Of a DNA stretch of 13,702 nt, positions 7,764 through 13,702 are shown in pieces (the first letter of the stretch is position 1; the number at the start of each line of letters is the position of its first letter). The notes under the pieces are model-generated. The model was not told where the DNA came from. It made no database searches and saw only the letters and a list, made by a program, of their open reading frames with translations. The stretch is from Phycisphaerales bacterium. Its GTDB lineage: Bacteria; Planctomycetota; Phycisphaerae; Phycisphaerales; UBA1924. A program made the position numbers and the translations under genes. The stretch spans positions 1-13,702 of the forward strand of contig JAJDDH010000056.1 of assembly GCA_029260415.1 (NCBI GenBank). Reading direction: 5' to 3'.

Positions 7764-9625
7764 CGCTCGCGCCCCAGGATCTCGAGACTCTCCGTCCGCC
7801 CGCCTGCGTAGTTGAACCCGCTGACTGTTTCGAGCACGTCCCATCGCGACGACCCGAGATCGGCGCCCGTTCCCTCGGGCGCGATCAGCACGCCCCCGGG
7901 GTTGCGTCGCAGCCAGTTGGGGATCTGCCCCGCCTCGATCCGCTGCGCCCGAGCGCGGGTCGCGAAGATCAGGCTGTCCTCGTGGTACCCAACGTTGGCG
8001 ATCGGCGCGTCGGCAAGGCCCGCGTCCTCGATCGCCCCGATTAGCCGCTCCGTGACCCACAGCGTCCGCGCCCGGGGCAGCACGACCTGCAGGAAGGTCC
8101 ACGCGAAGATCACCGACGCGAGCACGCCCATCGCCTGCGCCTTGAGCACGTACCGGTGGTCGAACGAGCCCACGCTCTTCCAGATCAGCACGGCGCACGC
8201 CCCGCCCCCCACCGCCGCGCTGGCGATCGAAACCCAGCCCCCGCCCAGCAGCGACACGCCCACGGGCAGGACGACGCAGAGCGCGATCCCGATCAGGCCC
8301 CAGACACGCAGGCCCAGTCGCAGCCTGGCGAACGAGTCGGAGTCCATCGCCCCGCGGGCCGCGTCGATCACCGCCGCGGCGCTCATGATCGTCAGCGCCG
8401 GGTACAGCGGCAGCGTGTAGTGCGGCAGCTTCGTCGAGATCAGCTCGAACACTGCCCAGCTGGGCACGACCCACGCCAGCAGCAGCACCTCCGCGTCCCG
8501 ACCCACCACCCGCGCGCGCCAGCGCGAGGGCAGGCGGCGCAGCCCCGCGACCCAGCCGTCTTCGTTGTCGGGGAGGCGCACCGCAAGGCGCCACGTGCGC
8601 ACAAAGGCCACCAGTGTCAGCATCGATCCGGGCCAGAGCAGCACCGCCGAGAGCACGACGTGGTACCCGGGCGGGCCCCAGTGACCCTCCTTGGCCGAGC
8701 CCGAGCGCCCGACCGTCTCATCAACCGCGATGGCGCGCAGCAGCTCCCAGCCGACGGTGTCGCCCACCAGCATCACCCACGGCGTCACCATGACGCCCAG
8801 CACCACGGCGCCCACGACCGGCTTTGTCCGCAGCAGCCACTTCCATTGACCTGTGAGCGCGCACACCCCCAGCGCGCTCAGCCCCACCACCATGGGCGTG
8901 ATGGGCCCCTTGGTCAGCACCCCCGCGCCTAGTGCAACCCACAGCCCGACCGCGGGCGCCCACGCGCGCCAGCCCGACTTCTCGCGCTCGCGCCGAACCC
9001 AGATCTGCGTGAGCGCCCACATCGCCAGCGTCGTGCACGCGAGCAGGAGCTGGTCCGCGCGGGCCTGGTGGGCGTCCCACACGACCATGGGGCAGACCGC
9101 CAGCAGCGCCCCGCCCAGCCACGCCGCGCGGGCATCGACCAGCAGCAGCCCCAGGCGCCACGTCGCCAGGCAGGCGACGATCGCCCCGAGGACCGAGGGG
9201 ATCCGGTACATCCAGATCGCGTCCCGCGCCGGGTCGCCCCCGCTCAGCACGAACGCCGACGCCCCCTGCACCCAATAGATCAGCGGCGGCTTCTTCAGCC
9301 TCGGGCGGTCCTGCACCATGGGCACGACCAGCCCCCCCGCGTGCGCCCCGCCCAGCAGATGGCCCGACTCGGTGCGCTCAAACGCGGCGGTGTCCCGCTC
9401 GCCCTCGGGCAGGGCCAGCGACTCGAACATCTGACGGCTCGCCTGCGCGAACCGCGCCTCGTCGCGGTCGATCGTCGGGATGCTCCAGAGCCCGGGCAGG
9501 TACACTGCCAGGCACAGCATCACCAGCACAACCCCGCCCTGGACACCCCGGGACCACCGCTCGCCCGCCGCTCCACGCAGCGGCCCCAGCCCGGACCACC
9601 GGTCCTGACGCTCGCCCCCGCTCAT
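7760..9625 (-). CDS. GT39/ArnT-like membrane glycosyltransferase
   Basis: This 621-residue member of the PMT/ArnT (GT-C, GT39-type) superfamily would transfer a sugar from a polyprenyl-phosphate donor to a lipid, glycan or protein on the outer face of the cytoplasmic membrane. After a first helix (about 31-48) comes the signature acidic motif DRDEARFAQ (53-61), matching the catalytic Asp-Glu loop of the family. RLKKPPLIYW (109-118) follows. The roughly 40 residues between these motifs are longer than in typical relatives. Further family features are ARADQLLL (188-195), LTKGPI (237-242) and KLPHYTLPLYP (399-409). About 12 hydrophobic segments are followed by a soluble C-terminal domain of about 90 residues. 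The ATG at 9625 is the first plausible start. It overlaps the start of the divergent PAP2 gene and has only a weak CAGG upstream. Starts nearer to the helix at residue 30 cannot be excluded. The acceptor is unknown. It shares an ATGA overlap with truB. Confidence 0.88.
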   Translation of the reverse strand: MSGGERQDRWSGLGPLRGAAGERWSRGVQGGVVLVMLCLAVYLPGLWSIPTIDRDEARFAQASRQMFESLALPEGERDTAAFERTESGHLLGGAHAGGLVVPMVQDRPRLKKPPLIYWVQGASAFVLSGGDPARDAIWMYRIPSVLGAIVACLATWRLGLLLVDARAAWLGGALLAVCPMVVWDAHQARADQLLLACTTLAMWALTQIWVRREREKSGWRAWAPAVGLWVALGAGVLTKGPITPMVVGLSALGVCALTGQWKWLLRTKPVVGAVVLGVMVTPWVMLVGDTVGWELLRAIAVDETVGRSGSAKEGHWGPPGYHVVLSAVLLWPGSMLTLVAFVRTWRLAVRLPDNEDGWVAGLRRLPSRWRARVVGRDAEVLLLAWVVPSWAVFELISTKLPHYTLPLYPALTIMSAAAVIDAARGAMDSDSFARLRLGLRVWGLIGIALCVVLPVGVSLLGGGWVSIASAAVGGGACAVLIWKSVGSFDHRYVLKAQAMGVLASVIFAWTFLQVVLPRARTLWVTERLIGAIEDAGLADAPIANVGYHEDSLIFATRARAQRIEAGQIPNWLRRNPGGVLIAPEGTGADLGSSRWDVLETVSGFNYAGGRTESLEILGRER

Positions 9626-9626
9626 G
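9623..9626. other. Shared start-codon palindrome of two divergent genes
   Basis: The four bases CATG contain the ATG of the minus-strand glycosyltransferase (9625-9623) and the ATG of the plus-strand PAP2 gene (9624-9626). There is no intergenic spacer. If both starts are right, each promoter must lie inside the other gene's coding region. The PAP2 frame is closed by a TGA at 9606-9608 with no other start codon in between, so its start cannot move upstream. Confidence 0.65.
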
Positions 9627-10364
9627 CCTGAACCCGCATCGTCATCACGGGCCGACTCTACCCGCCGCCCAACGCGGGCGTCGTGGGCGGGGCTTGCCCT
9701 CATCGCCCTCGCGGCGGGCGTGTTCACCTGGGACGGGCCCATCAGCGACGCCGCCCGCTCGCTCAAGCTGGGCGGCGACCTGCGGCGCGAGCTCGAGGCC
9801 CTGCAGCAGTTCGGGCAGGGCGCCTCGATTATGCTCGTGTGCCTGCTGATCTGGGCGCTGGACCCCAAGCACTGCCGGCGCCTGCTCGACTACGCCCTGG
9901 CGATGGGCCTGACGGCGCTCGCGGTTATGCCCATGAAGCTGCTCGTCGGGCGCCCGCGCCCCAAGTTCGATGACCCGCAGCACGTCCTGGGCCCGCTGGG
10001 CGTCTATCCCATCGACAATGAAATTGGTCTCCGGCACGCGTGGGAGGTCGGCTCGGGGATCTCGAGCGACCTGTGGTCGATGCCCTCGAGCCACACGGCG
10101 TACGCCGTGGTCCTGGCGGTCTTCCTGGGCAGCGTCTACCCCAGGCTCCGACCGATCGTGATCGGGCTGGCGCTGCTGGTCGCCTGTTGCCGGGTGCTTT
10201 TCGGGGCGCACTTCCCGTCGGACGTCTTCGTCGGGGCGGGGCTGGCGATGCTCATCGCCCCGCCGATCGTCCGATCATCGCGGGGGGTTCGCCTGCTCGA
10301 TTGGCTCTGGGTCCGCCTGATCGACAGGAACGCGACCCCCGCCTGGCGGGGGCACGATCCCTGA
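9624..10364 (+). CDS. PAP2-family membrane phosphatase
   Basis: This 246-residue integral membrane phosphatase has the complete three-part PAP2/acid phosphatase signature. K105 to R112-P113 forms KX6RP (KLLVGRPRP), PSSH lies at 154-157 with H157, and R190 with H196 and D200 forms the RX5HX3D motif (RVLFGAHFPSD). H196 would be the nucleophile. Likely substrates are lipid phosphates or polyprenyl pyrophosphate at the outer membrane face. Helices are at about 20-37, 66-79, 89-106, 158-172, 176-192 and 200-216. Between motifs 1 and 2 lies a loop of about 40 residues (114-150). The ATG at 9624 is the only upstream-limit start. No Shine-Dalgarno sequence precedes it (the preceding bases are C-rich), suggesting a leaderless mRNA or weak initiation. 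A start inside the first helix would damage the fold. It is divergent from a lipid-linked-sugar glycosyltransferase, so undecaprenyl-pyrophosphate recycling is a reasonable guess. Confidence 0.92.
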   Translation: MPEPASSSRADSTRRPTRASWAGLALIALAAGVFTWDGPISDAARSLKLGGDLRRELEALQQFGQGASIMLVCLLIWALDPKHCRRLLDYALAMGLTALAVMPMKLLVGRPRPKFDDPQHVLGPLGVYPIDNEIGLRHAWEVGSGISSDLWSMPSSHTAYAVVLAVFLGSVYPRLRPIVIGLALLVACCRVLFGAHFPSDVFVGAGLAMLIAPPIVRSSRGVRLLDWLWVRLIDRNATPAWRGHDP

Positions 10365-10391
10365 GCCATCCTGAACGTCGATTGGATGGCT
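10364..10391. repeat. Inverted repeat after the PAP2 stop codon
   Basis: Perfect 8-base arms AGCCATCC (10364-10371) and GGATGGCT (10384-10391) surround a 12-nt loop. The left arm begins on the last base of the PAP2 stop codon, and the right arm ends at the first base of the probable tRNA -10 box. No T-run follows on either strand, so it is not a canonical intrinsic terminator. It could form the 3' end hairpin of the PAP2 mRNA or be a protein binding site. Confidence 0.45.
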
Positions 10392-10396
10392 AAACT
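10391..10396 (+). promoter_or_regulatory. Possible -10 box of the tRNA-Ser gene
   Basis: TAAACT lies 11 bases before the first base of the mature tRNA, a suitable distance for a short 5' leader. It is one of the few AT-rich hexamers in this region. I cannot find a good -35 element at 16-18 bp upstream, where the bases are about ATCCTGA. Part of the inverted repeat at 10364-10391 touches it. Confidence 0.35.
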
Positions 10397-10407
10397 CCCG
10401 TCCCACT

Positions 10408-10494
10408 GGAGAGGTGGCTGAGTGGTTTAAGGCGCACGATTGGAATTCGTGTGGGGGTTTACGCCCCTCGGGGGTTCGAATCCCCCCCTCTCCG
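10408..10494 (+). tRNA. tRNA-Ser (anticodon GGA)
   Basis: This is a class II tRNA of 87 nt. The acceptor stem GGAGAGG (10408-10414) pairs with CCTCTCC (10487-10493), followed by the serine-typical discriminator G at 10494. The D arm contains GCTGAGTGGTTTAAGGC. The anticodon stem CACGA/TCGTG (10435-10439 and 10447-10451) encloses the loop TTGGAAT, with anticodon GGA at 10442-10444 reading UCC and UCU. A long variable arm of about 18 nt follows, then the T stem GGGGG/CCCCC around TTCGAAT (10470-10486). CCA is not encoded (CTT follows the discriminator), so it must be added after transcription. Confidence 0.97.
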
Positions 10495-10502
10495 CTTGAT
10501 CT

Positions 10503-10563
10503 AGACCCCGCTGCTCGGAGCACTGTCTCGACAGTGGTTCGCGAGCAGTGGGGTCTTGTCTTT
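10503..10563 (+). terminator. Long terminator hairpin after tRNA-Ser
   Basis: An outer stem, AGACCCCGCTGCTCG (10503-10517) with CGAGCAGTGGGGTCT (10542-10556), gives 15 pairs including one G-U. Bulges of 3 and 5 nt follow. An inner perfect stem, CACTGT (10521-10526) with ACAGTG (10531-10536), closes a CTCG tetraloop. The T-rich tail TTGTCTTT is at 10556-10563. Orientation and tail fit a Rho-independent terminator of the tRNA transcript. On the minus strand no T-run follows, so it is a poor terminator for the convergent efflux gene, though it could still protect that mRNA's 3' end. The two-tier stem is longer than most intrinsic terminators. Confidence 0.75.
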
Positions 10564-10592
10564 GGCGCTGCCGCCCTGATTCTGCCCTGGTT

Positions 10593-13500
10593 TCAGGAAC
10601 CGGCATGCCCGCTCGGCGGGGCGGCGGCGGACGTGCCGTCATCGAGCGACACGGCTCGCGACCCGAAGAGCGAGTACATGGCCGGGAGCATGAAGAGCGT
10701 CAGGACGTTGTCCGCGATGATGCCGCCGATGACGACGGTGGCGAGCGGGCGCTGGATCTCGGCGCCGATGCCCGTGTTGATCGCCATGGGAACGAAACCG
10801 AGGGAGGCGACGAGGCCTGTCATCAGGATCGGGCGAAGTCGGATGAGGCGGGTGCGTTCGATGGCGTCGTTGACGGACATGCCCTCGGCGATCCGCTGCC
10901 TGATGCTCGCGACGAGCACGAGCCCGCTGAGCATGGCGACGCCCGAGACGGCGATGAAGCCGACCGCGGCGGAGATTGTGATGTCGAGGTCGCGCAGATA
11001 CAGCGCGGCGACGCCTCCGGCGAGCGCGAAGGGGACGCCGGTGAGCACGATGAGGGCATCGCGGACGGTACCGATGCTGAAGTAGAGCAGGATGCAAATC
11101 AGTGCGACGACGATCGGCACGATGATTGTGAGTCGGCGCGACGCTCGTTCGAGGTGCTCAAACTGGCCGGCGAACCCGACGTAGTAGCCCTCGGGCAGAA
11201 GGACATCGAGCTCGATGCGTTCGCGGGCCTCCTCGACGAACCCGCCGAGGTCCCTGCCGCGGACATTGGTCTGAACGACGATGCGTCGCTTGCTCCAGTC
11301 CCGGTTGATGACGGAGGGGCTCTCGGTCTGCTCGACGCTGGCGAGGCGCCCGAGCGGGATGCGTTCGCCCCCGGGCGCCGGGATCAGGATGTCGGCGACA
11401 GCGTCCGGATCGTTGCGGTAGCGATCGTCGAGTTCGAGCGTCATGTCGAATCGGCGTTGTCCCTCACGGACCTCACCGACCCGGATCTCGCCCAGAGCCT
11501 CGACAATCTCGAGCACATGCTGGGCCGGGATGCCGAACCGGGCGATGGCTTGCTGATCGACCTTGATGGAGAGAAGCGGGGCGCCGGTGATCTGCTCGGT
11601 CGACACGTCCGCCGAGCCCGGGATGGATTCGATGACGTTCTGGACCTGTGTCGCGATGGCACGGAGCTGTTCGAGGTCGTCGCCGTAGATCTTGACGCCG
11701 ACATCGGCGCGGACGCCCGCGACCATCTCGTTCATGCGCATCTCGATGGGCTGCGTGAAGATCGCCCGCACGCCCGGGAGCAGTTCCAGCGTCGCGGACA
11801 TCTGCTCGGTCAGCTCCGCCTGCGTCTTCGCGGCGGTCCACGCTTCGCGGTCGGTGAGCGTCATGAAGGTGTCCGTCATCTCGAGCCCCATCGGGTCGGT
11901 CGCGACGACGGCGGTGCCGACACGGCTCCAGATGTGCTCGATCTCGTCGGGGTACTCGGCCAGGAGCATCTCCTCGATGCGCCGGTTGTAGTCGGTCGAT
12001 TGGTCGAGCGAGACGCCGGCCAAGCGGACGAGGTTGACCGCGATGGCTTCCTCGTAGAGTCGGGGCAGGAACGCGGAGCCGAGCTGCGTGAAGAGGACGC
12101 CGCCGCCGGTGATCACCGCGATGCCGAGCGCGAGGGTGATGACCCGGAACCGCAGGGCGAATCGGACAAACGGGCGGTAGACCCACTGGACGGCGCGCAC
12201 GAGCCAGTTCTCCCGCTCGCGGGACTTCCGGCTCAGCCCCAGGCTGCACAGCACCGGGGTCAGGGTGAGCGAGAACAGGATGGCGCTCGCGAGGGCGAAG
12301 ATGACGGTGAGGGCCATCGGGCGGAACATCTTGCCCTCGACGCCTTCGAGCAGCAGGATCGGGACGAAGACGATCATGATGATGAGCTCGCCGAACATGG
12401 TCGGCTTGCGGACCTCGATCGAGGCGTCGCGGACGATATCGATGGTGGAGCGGTTGCCGCCGCGCTCTCGTTCCTCGCCGATCCGCCGGACGCTGTTCTC
12501 GGTCATGATGACCGAGCTGTCGACGACGAGGCCGAAGTCGATGGCGCCGAGGCTCAGGAGGCTCGCGGCGATCCCGAACTGCGCCATCATGCTGAACGAG
12601 AACAACATCGCCAGCGGGATGGCGAGCGCGACGATGAGCGCGGCGCGGATGTTGCCCAGGAACGCGAAGAGAACGACGATCACGAAAATGGCGCCGAAGA
12701 TCAGGTTCTCTTGCACCGTGTGGATGACATGGTTGATGAGCTTGGTGCGCTCGTACACAACCCGGACCTCCACGTTGTCCGGGAGGTTCGTCTTGATCTC
12801 TTCCAATCGCTGACGGAGGAGGCGCGTCACCTCGTGGCTGTTCTCGCCCATGAGCATGAACCCGAGGCCCAGGACGGCCTCTCCCTCGCCCTGCGCGGTG
12901 ACGGCCCCGCGACGGATCTCATGGCCCTCGCGGACGGACGCGATGTCACGGACATAGATCGGGGTGCCGCCCTCGGCGCCGATGACAATGTCGGCGATCT
13001 GCTCGGTCGTCGTTGTCAGCGCGACGCCGTGGACGAGCGTTGACTCGCCCGCGCGAGTGATGAGGCCGCCGCCGACCGACTGGTTGTTCTTCTGCAAGGC
13101 CTCGGCGACATCGTCCAGCGTCAGCCCGTACTCGATCAGCCGCGTGGGATCAACGACCACCTCGTACTGCTTGCGCCGACCGCCCCAGGTATTGATCTCG
13201 GCAACACCGGGCACCTGGCGGAGCTGGGGCTCGATGACCCACTCGTGGAGCGTCGTGAGCTCGGTCAGGCTCGCCGGGTTCTCGCCCGCGCCGGTGACGA
13301 TGTAGTGGAACACCTCCCCGAGCCCGGTAGCGACCGGCCCCATCCGCGGGCGCCCGATGCCCTCGGGCAGCTCCGCCGCGCTGAGCCGCTCACCGACCAC
13401 CTGGCGTGCGAAGTAGATGTCGGTTCCGTCCTCGAAGGTCACGGTGAGCTGCGACAGGCCGAACCTGGAGATCGAGCGGACATCCATCAGCCCCGGCAGG

Positions 13501-13702
13501 CCGGAGATGACAATCTCGATCGGGATCGTGACCTGCTGCTCGACTTCTTCGGGCGTCAGCGACGGCGCGACCGTGTTGATCTGCACCTGCACCGGGGTCG
13601 TGTCGGGGAAGGCGTCGATGGGGAGCTTCCACATCGAGTACCCGCCCCAGATGATGAAGCCGATGGTCCCGAGCAGCACGAGGAGGCGGTTGCGCAGCGA
13701 CC
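10593..13702 (-). CDS. czcA: CzcA-type heavy-metal RND efflux pump (5' end missing)
   Basis: This is the inner-membrane, proton-driven RND subunit of a tripartite CzcCBA-like exporter of divalent metal ions. The visible 1035 residues lack only the first few. The frame is open through the right edge and reads SLRNRLLVLLG, the normal family N-terminus, so the GTG at 13679 is internal and the true start is outside. Family landmarks are LPIDAFPDTTPVQVQINT, INTWGGRRKQYEV, NNQSVGGGLI, PIEMRMNEMVAGVRADVGVKIYGDD (split by me as one segment near 11690-11750) and GEVREGQRRFDM. The fourth-helix proton-relay motif reads DFGLVVDSSVIMTEN (12539-12495), with the two Asp and the Glu of heavy-metal RND pumps, but Ser-Ser where CzcA usually has Gly-Ala. 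The Met pattern of the Cu/Ag pump CusA is not obvious. Two repeats of large periplasmic loops plus 12 helices are complete. A membrane-fusion partner would be expected to the right. It converges on tRNA-Ser. Confidence 0.95.
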   Translation of the reverse strand, partial: SLRNRLLVLLGTIGFIIWGGYSMWKLPIDAFPDTTPVQVQINTVAPSLTPEEVEQQVTIPIEIVISGLPGLMDVRSISRFGLSQLTVTFEDGTDIYFARQVVGERLSAAELPEGIGRPRMGPVATGLGEVFHYIVTGAGENPASLTELTTLHEWVIEPQLRQVPGVAEINTWGGRRKQYEVVVDPTRLIEYGLTLDDVAEALQKNNQSVGGGLITRAGESTLVHGVALTTTTEQIADIVIGAEGGTPIYVRDIASVREGHEIRRGAVTAQGEGEAVLGLGFMLMGENSHEVTRLLRQRLEEIKTNLPDNVEVRVVYERTKLINHVIHTVQENLIFGAIFVIVVLFAFLGNIRAALIVALAIPLAMLFSFSMMAQFGIAASLLSLGAIDFGLVVDSSVIMTENSVRRIGEERERGGNRSTIDIVRDASIEVRKPTMFGELIIMIVFVPILLLEGVEGKMFRPMALTVIFALASAILFSLTLTPVLCSLGLSRKSRERENWLVRAVQWVYRPFVRFALRFRVITLALGIAVITGGGVLFTQLGSAFLPRLYEEAIAVNLVRLAGVSLDQSTDYNRRIEEMLLAEYPDEIEHIWSRVGTAVVATDPMGLEMTDTFMTLTDREAWTAAKTQAELTEQMSATLELLPGVRAIFTQPIEMRMNEMVAGVRADVGVKIYGDDLEQLRAIATQVQNVIESIPGSADVSTEQITGAPLLSIKVDQQAIARFGIPAQHVLEIVEALGEIRVGEVREGQRRFDMTLELDDRYRNDPDAVADILIPAPGGERIPLGRLASVEQTESPSVINRDWSKRRIVVQTNVRGRDLGGFVEEARERIELDVLLPEGYYVGFAGQFEHLERASRRLTIIVPIVVALICILLYFSIGTVRDALIVLTGVPFALAGGVAALYLRDLDITISAAVGFIAVSGVAMLSGLVLVASIRQRIAEGMSVNDAIERTRLIRLRPILMTGLVASLGFVPMAINTGIGAEIQRPLATVVIGGIIADNVLTLFMLPAMYSLFGSRAVSLDDGTSAAAPPSGHAGS

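Noticed and set aside
10408..10600. Attachment-site duplication at tRNA-Ser
   Set aside because: I found no second copy of the tRNA 3' end in the window and no integrase gene.
10548..13043. An 831-codon open frame on the plus strand opposite the efflux gene
   Set aside because: Its product is a low-complexity Asp/Arg/His/Gly/Ala mix with no family pattern, typical of an antisense shadow in GC-rich DNA. The minus strand encodes an unmistakable RND pump.
13677..13679. GTG as the start of the efflux pump
   Set aside because: The frame continues to the window edge with SLRNRLL, the usual conserved N-terminal residues, so the gene is cut by the window rather than starting here.
1..13702. Frequent CGATCG-type palindromes as a HIP1-like repeat
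   Set aside because: They are scattered inside coding sequence and are expected at high GC with many Ile/Asp/Arg codons. I could not count enrichment rigorously.

Overview
This is a GC-rich bacterial chromosome segment with closely packed genes. Nothing in it looks like a phage, transposon, CRISPR array or secondary-metabolite cluster. The protein style (PBP2 enlarged by a charged helical block, Gly/Ala-rich N-terminal extension on FolE2, several family-less polytopic membrane proteins) and the high GC suggest a planctomycete-type bacterium, perhaps Phycisphaerae. That is an impression from sequence style, not a phylogenetic result.

Left part (1-5645, all minus strand): a cell-wall elongation pair, class B penicillin-binding protein 2 (1321-3702) followed by the SEDS glycosyltransferase RodA (11-1324). 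They are joined by a 4-bp GTGA stop/start overlap. Upstream of them lies a second two-gene unit: an unrecognised 8-helix membrane protein (4767-5645), then 6 nt later the type IB GTP cyclohydrolase FolE2 (3825-4760), which opens folate/pterin synthesis.

Middle (5790-10364): an unrecognised plus-strand membrane protein (5790-7010) converges with 6 nt of spacing on a minus-strand unit. In that unit a GT39/ArnT-like lipid-linked-sugar glycosyltransferase (7760-9625) overlaps truB (7017-7763) by ATGA. A PAP2 lipid phosphatase (9624-10364) diverges from the glycosyltransferase with no spacer at all: the two ATG codons share the palindrome CATG at 9623-9626. A membrane sugar transferase and a lipid (pyro)phosphatase would fit a common polyprenyl-phosphate-linked envelope pathway, but this is inference.

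Right part (10365-13702): a class II tRNA-Ser(GGA) at 10408-10494 has a strong Rho-independent-terminator-like hairpin behind it (10503-10563). Converging on it is the 3' part of a CzcA-type heavy-metal RND efflux pump (10593 to beyond 13702), whose first few codons lie outside the window.

There is no gene-free stretch longer than about 230 bases. Most of the window is conserved housekeeping. The points most worth a second look are the start-on-start divergent gene pair, the two unrecognised membrane proteins, the extra block in PBP2, truB coupled to a glycosyltransferase, and the hairpins flanking the tRNA. I do not see convincing evidence for a wholly new system.
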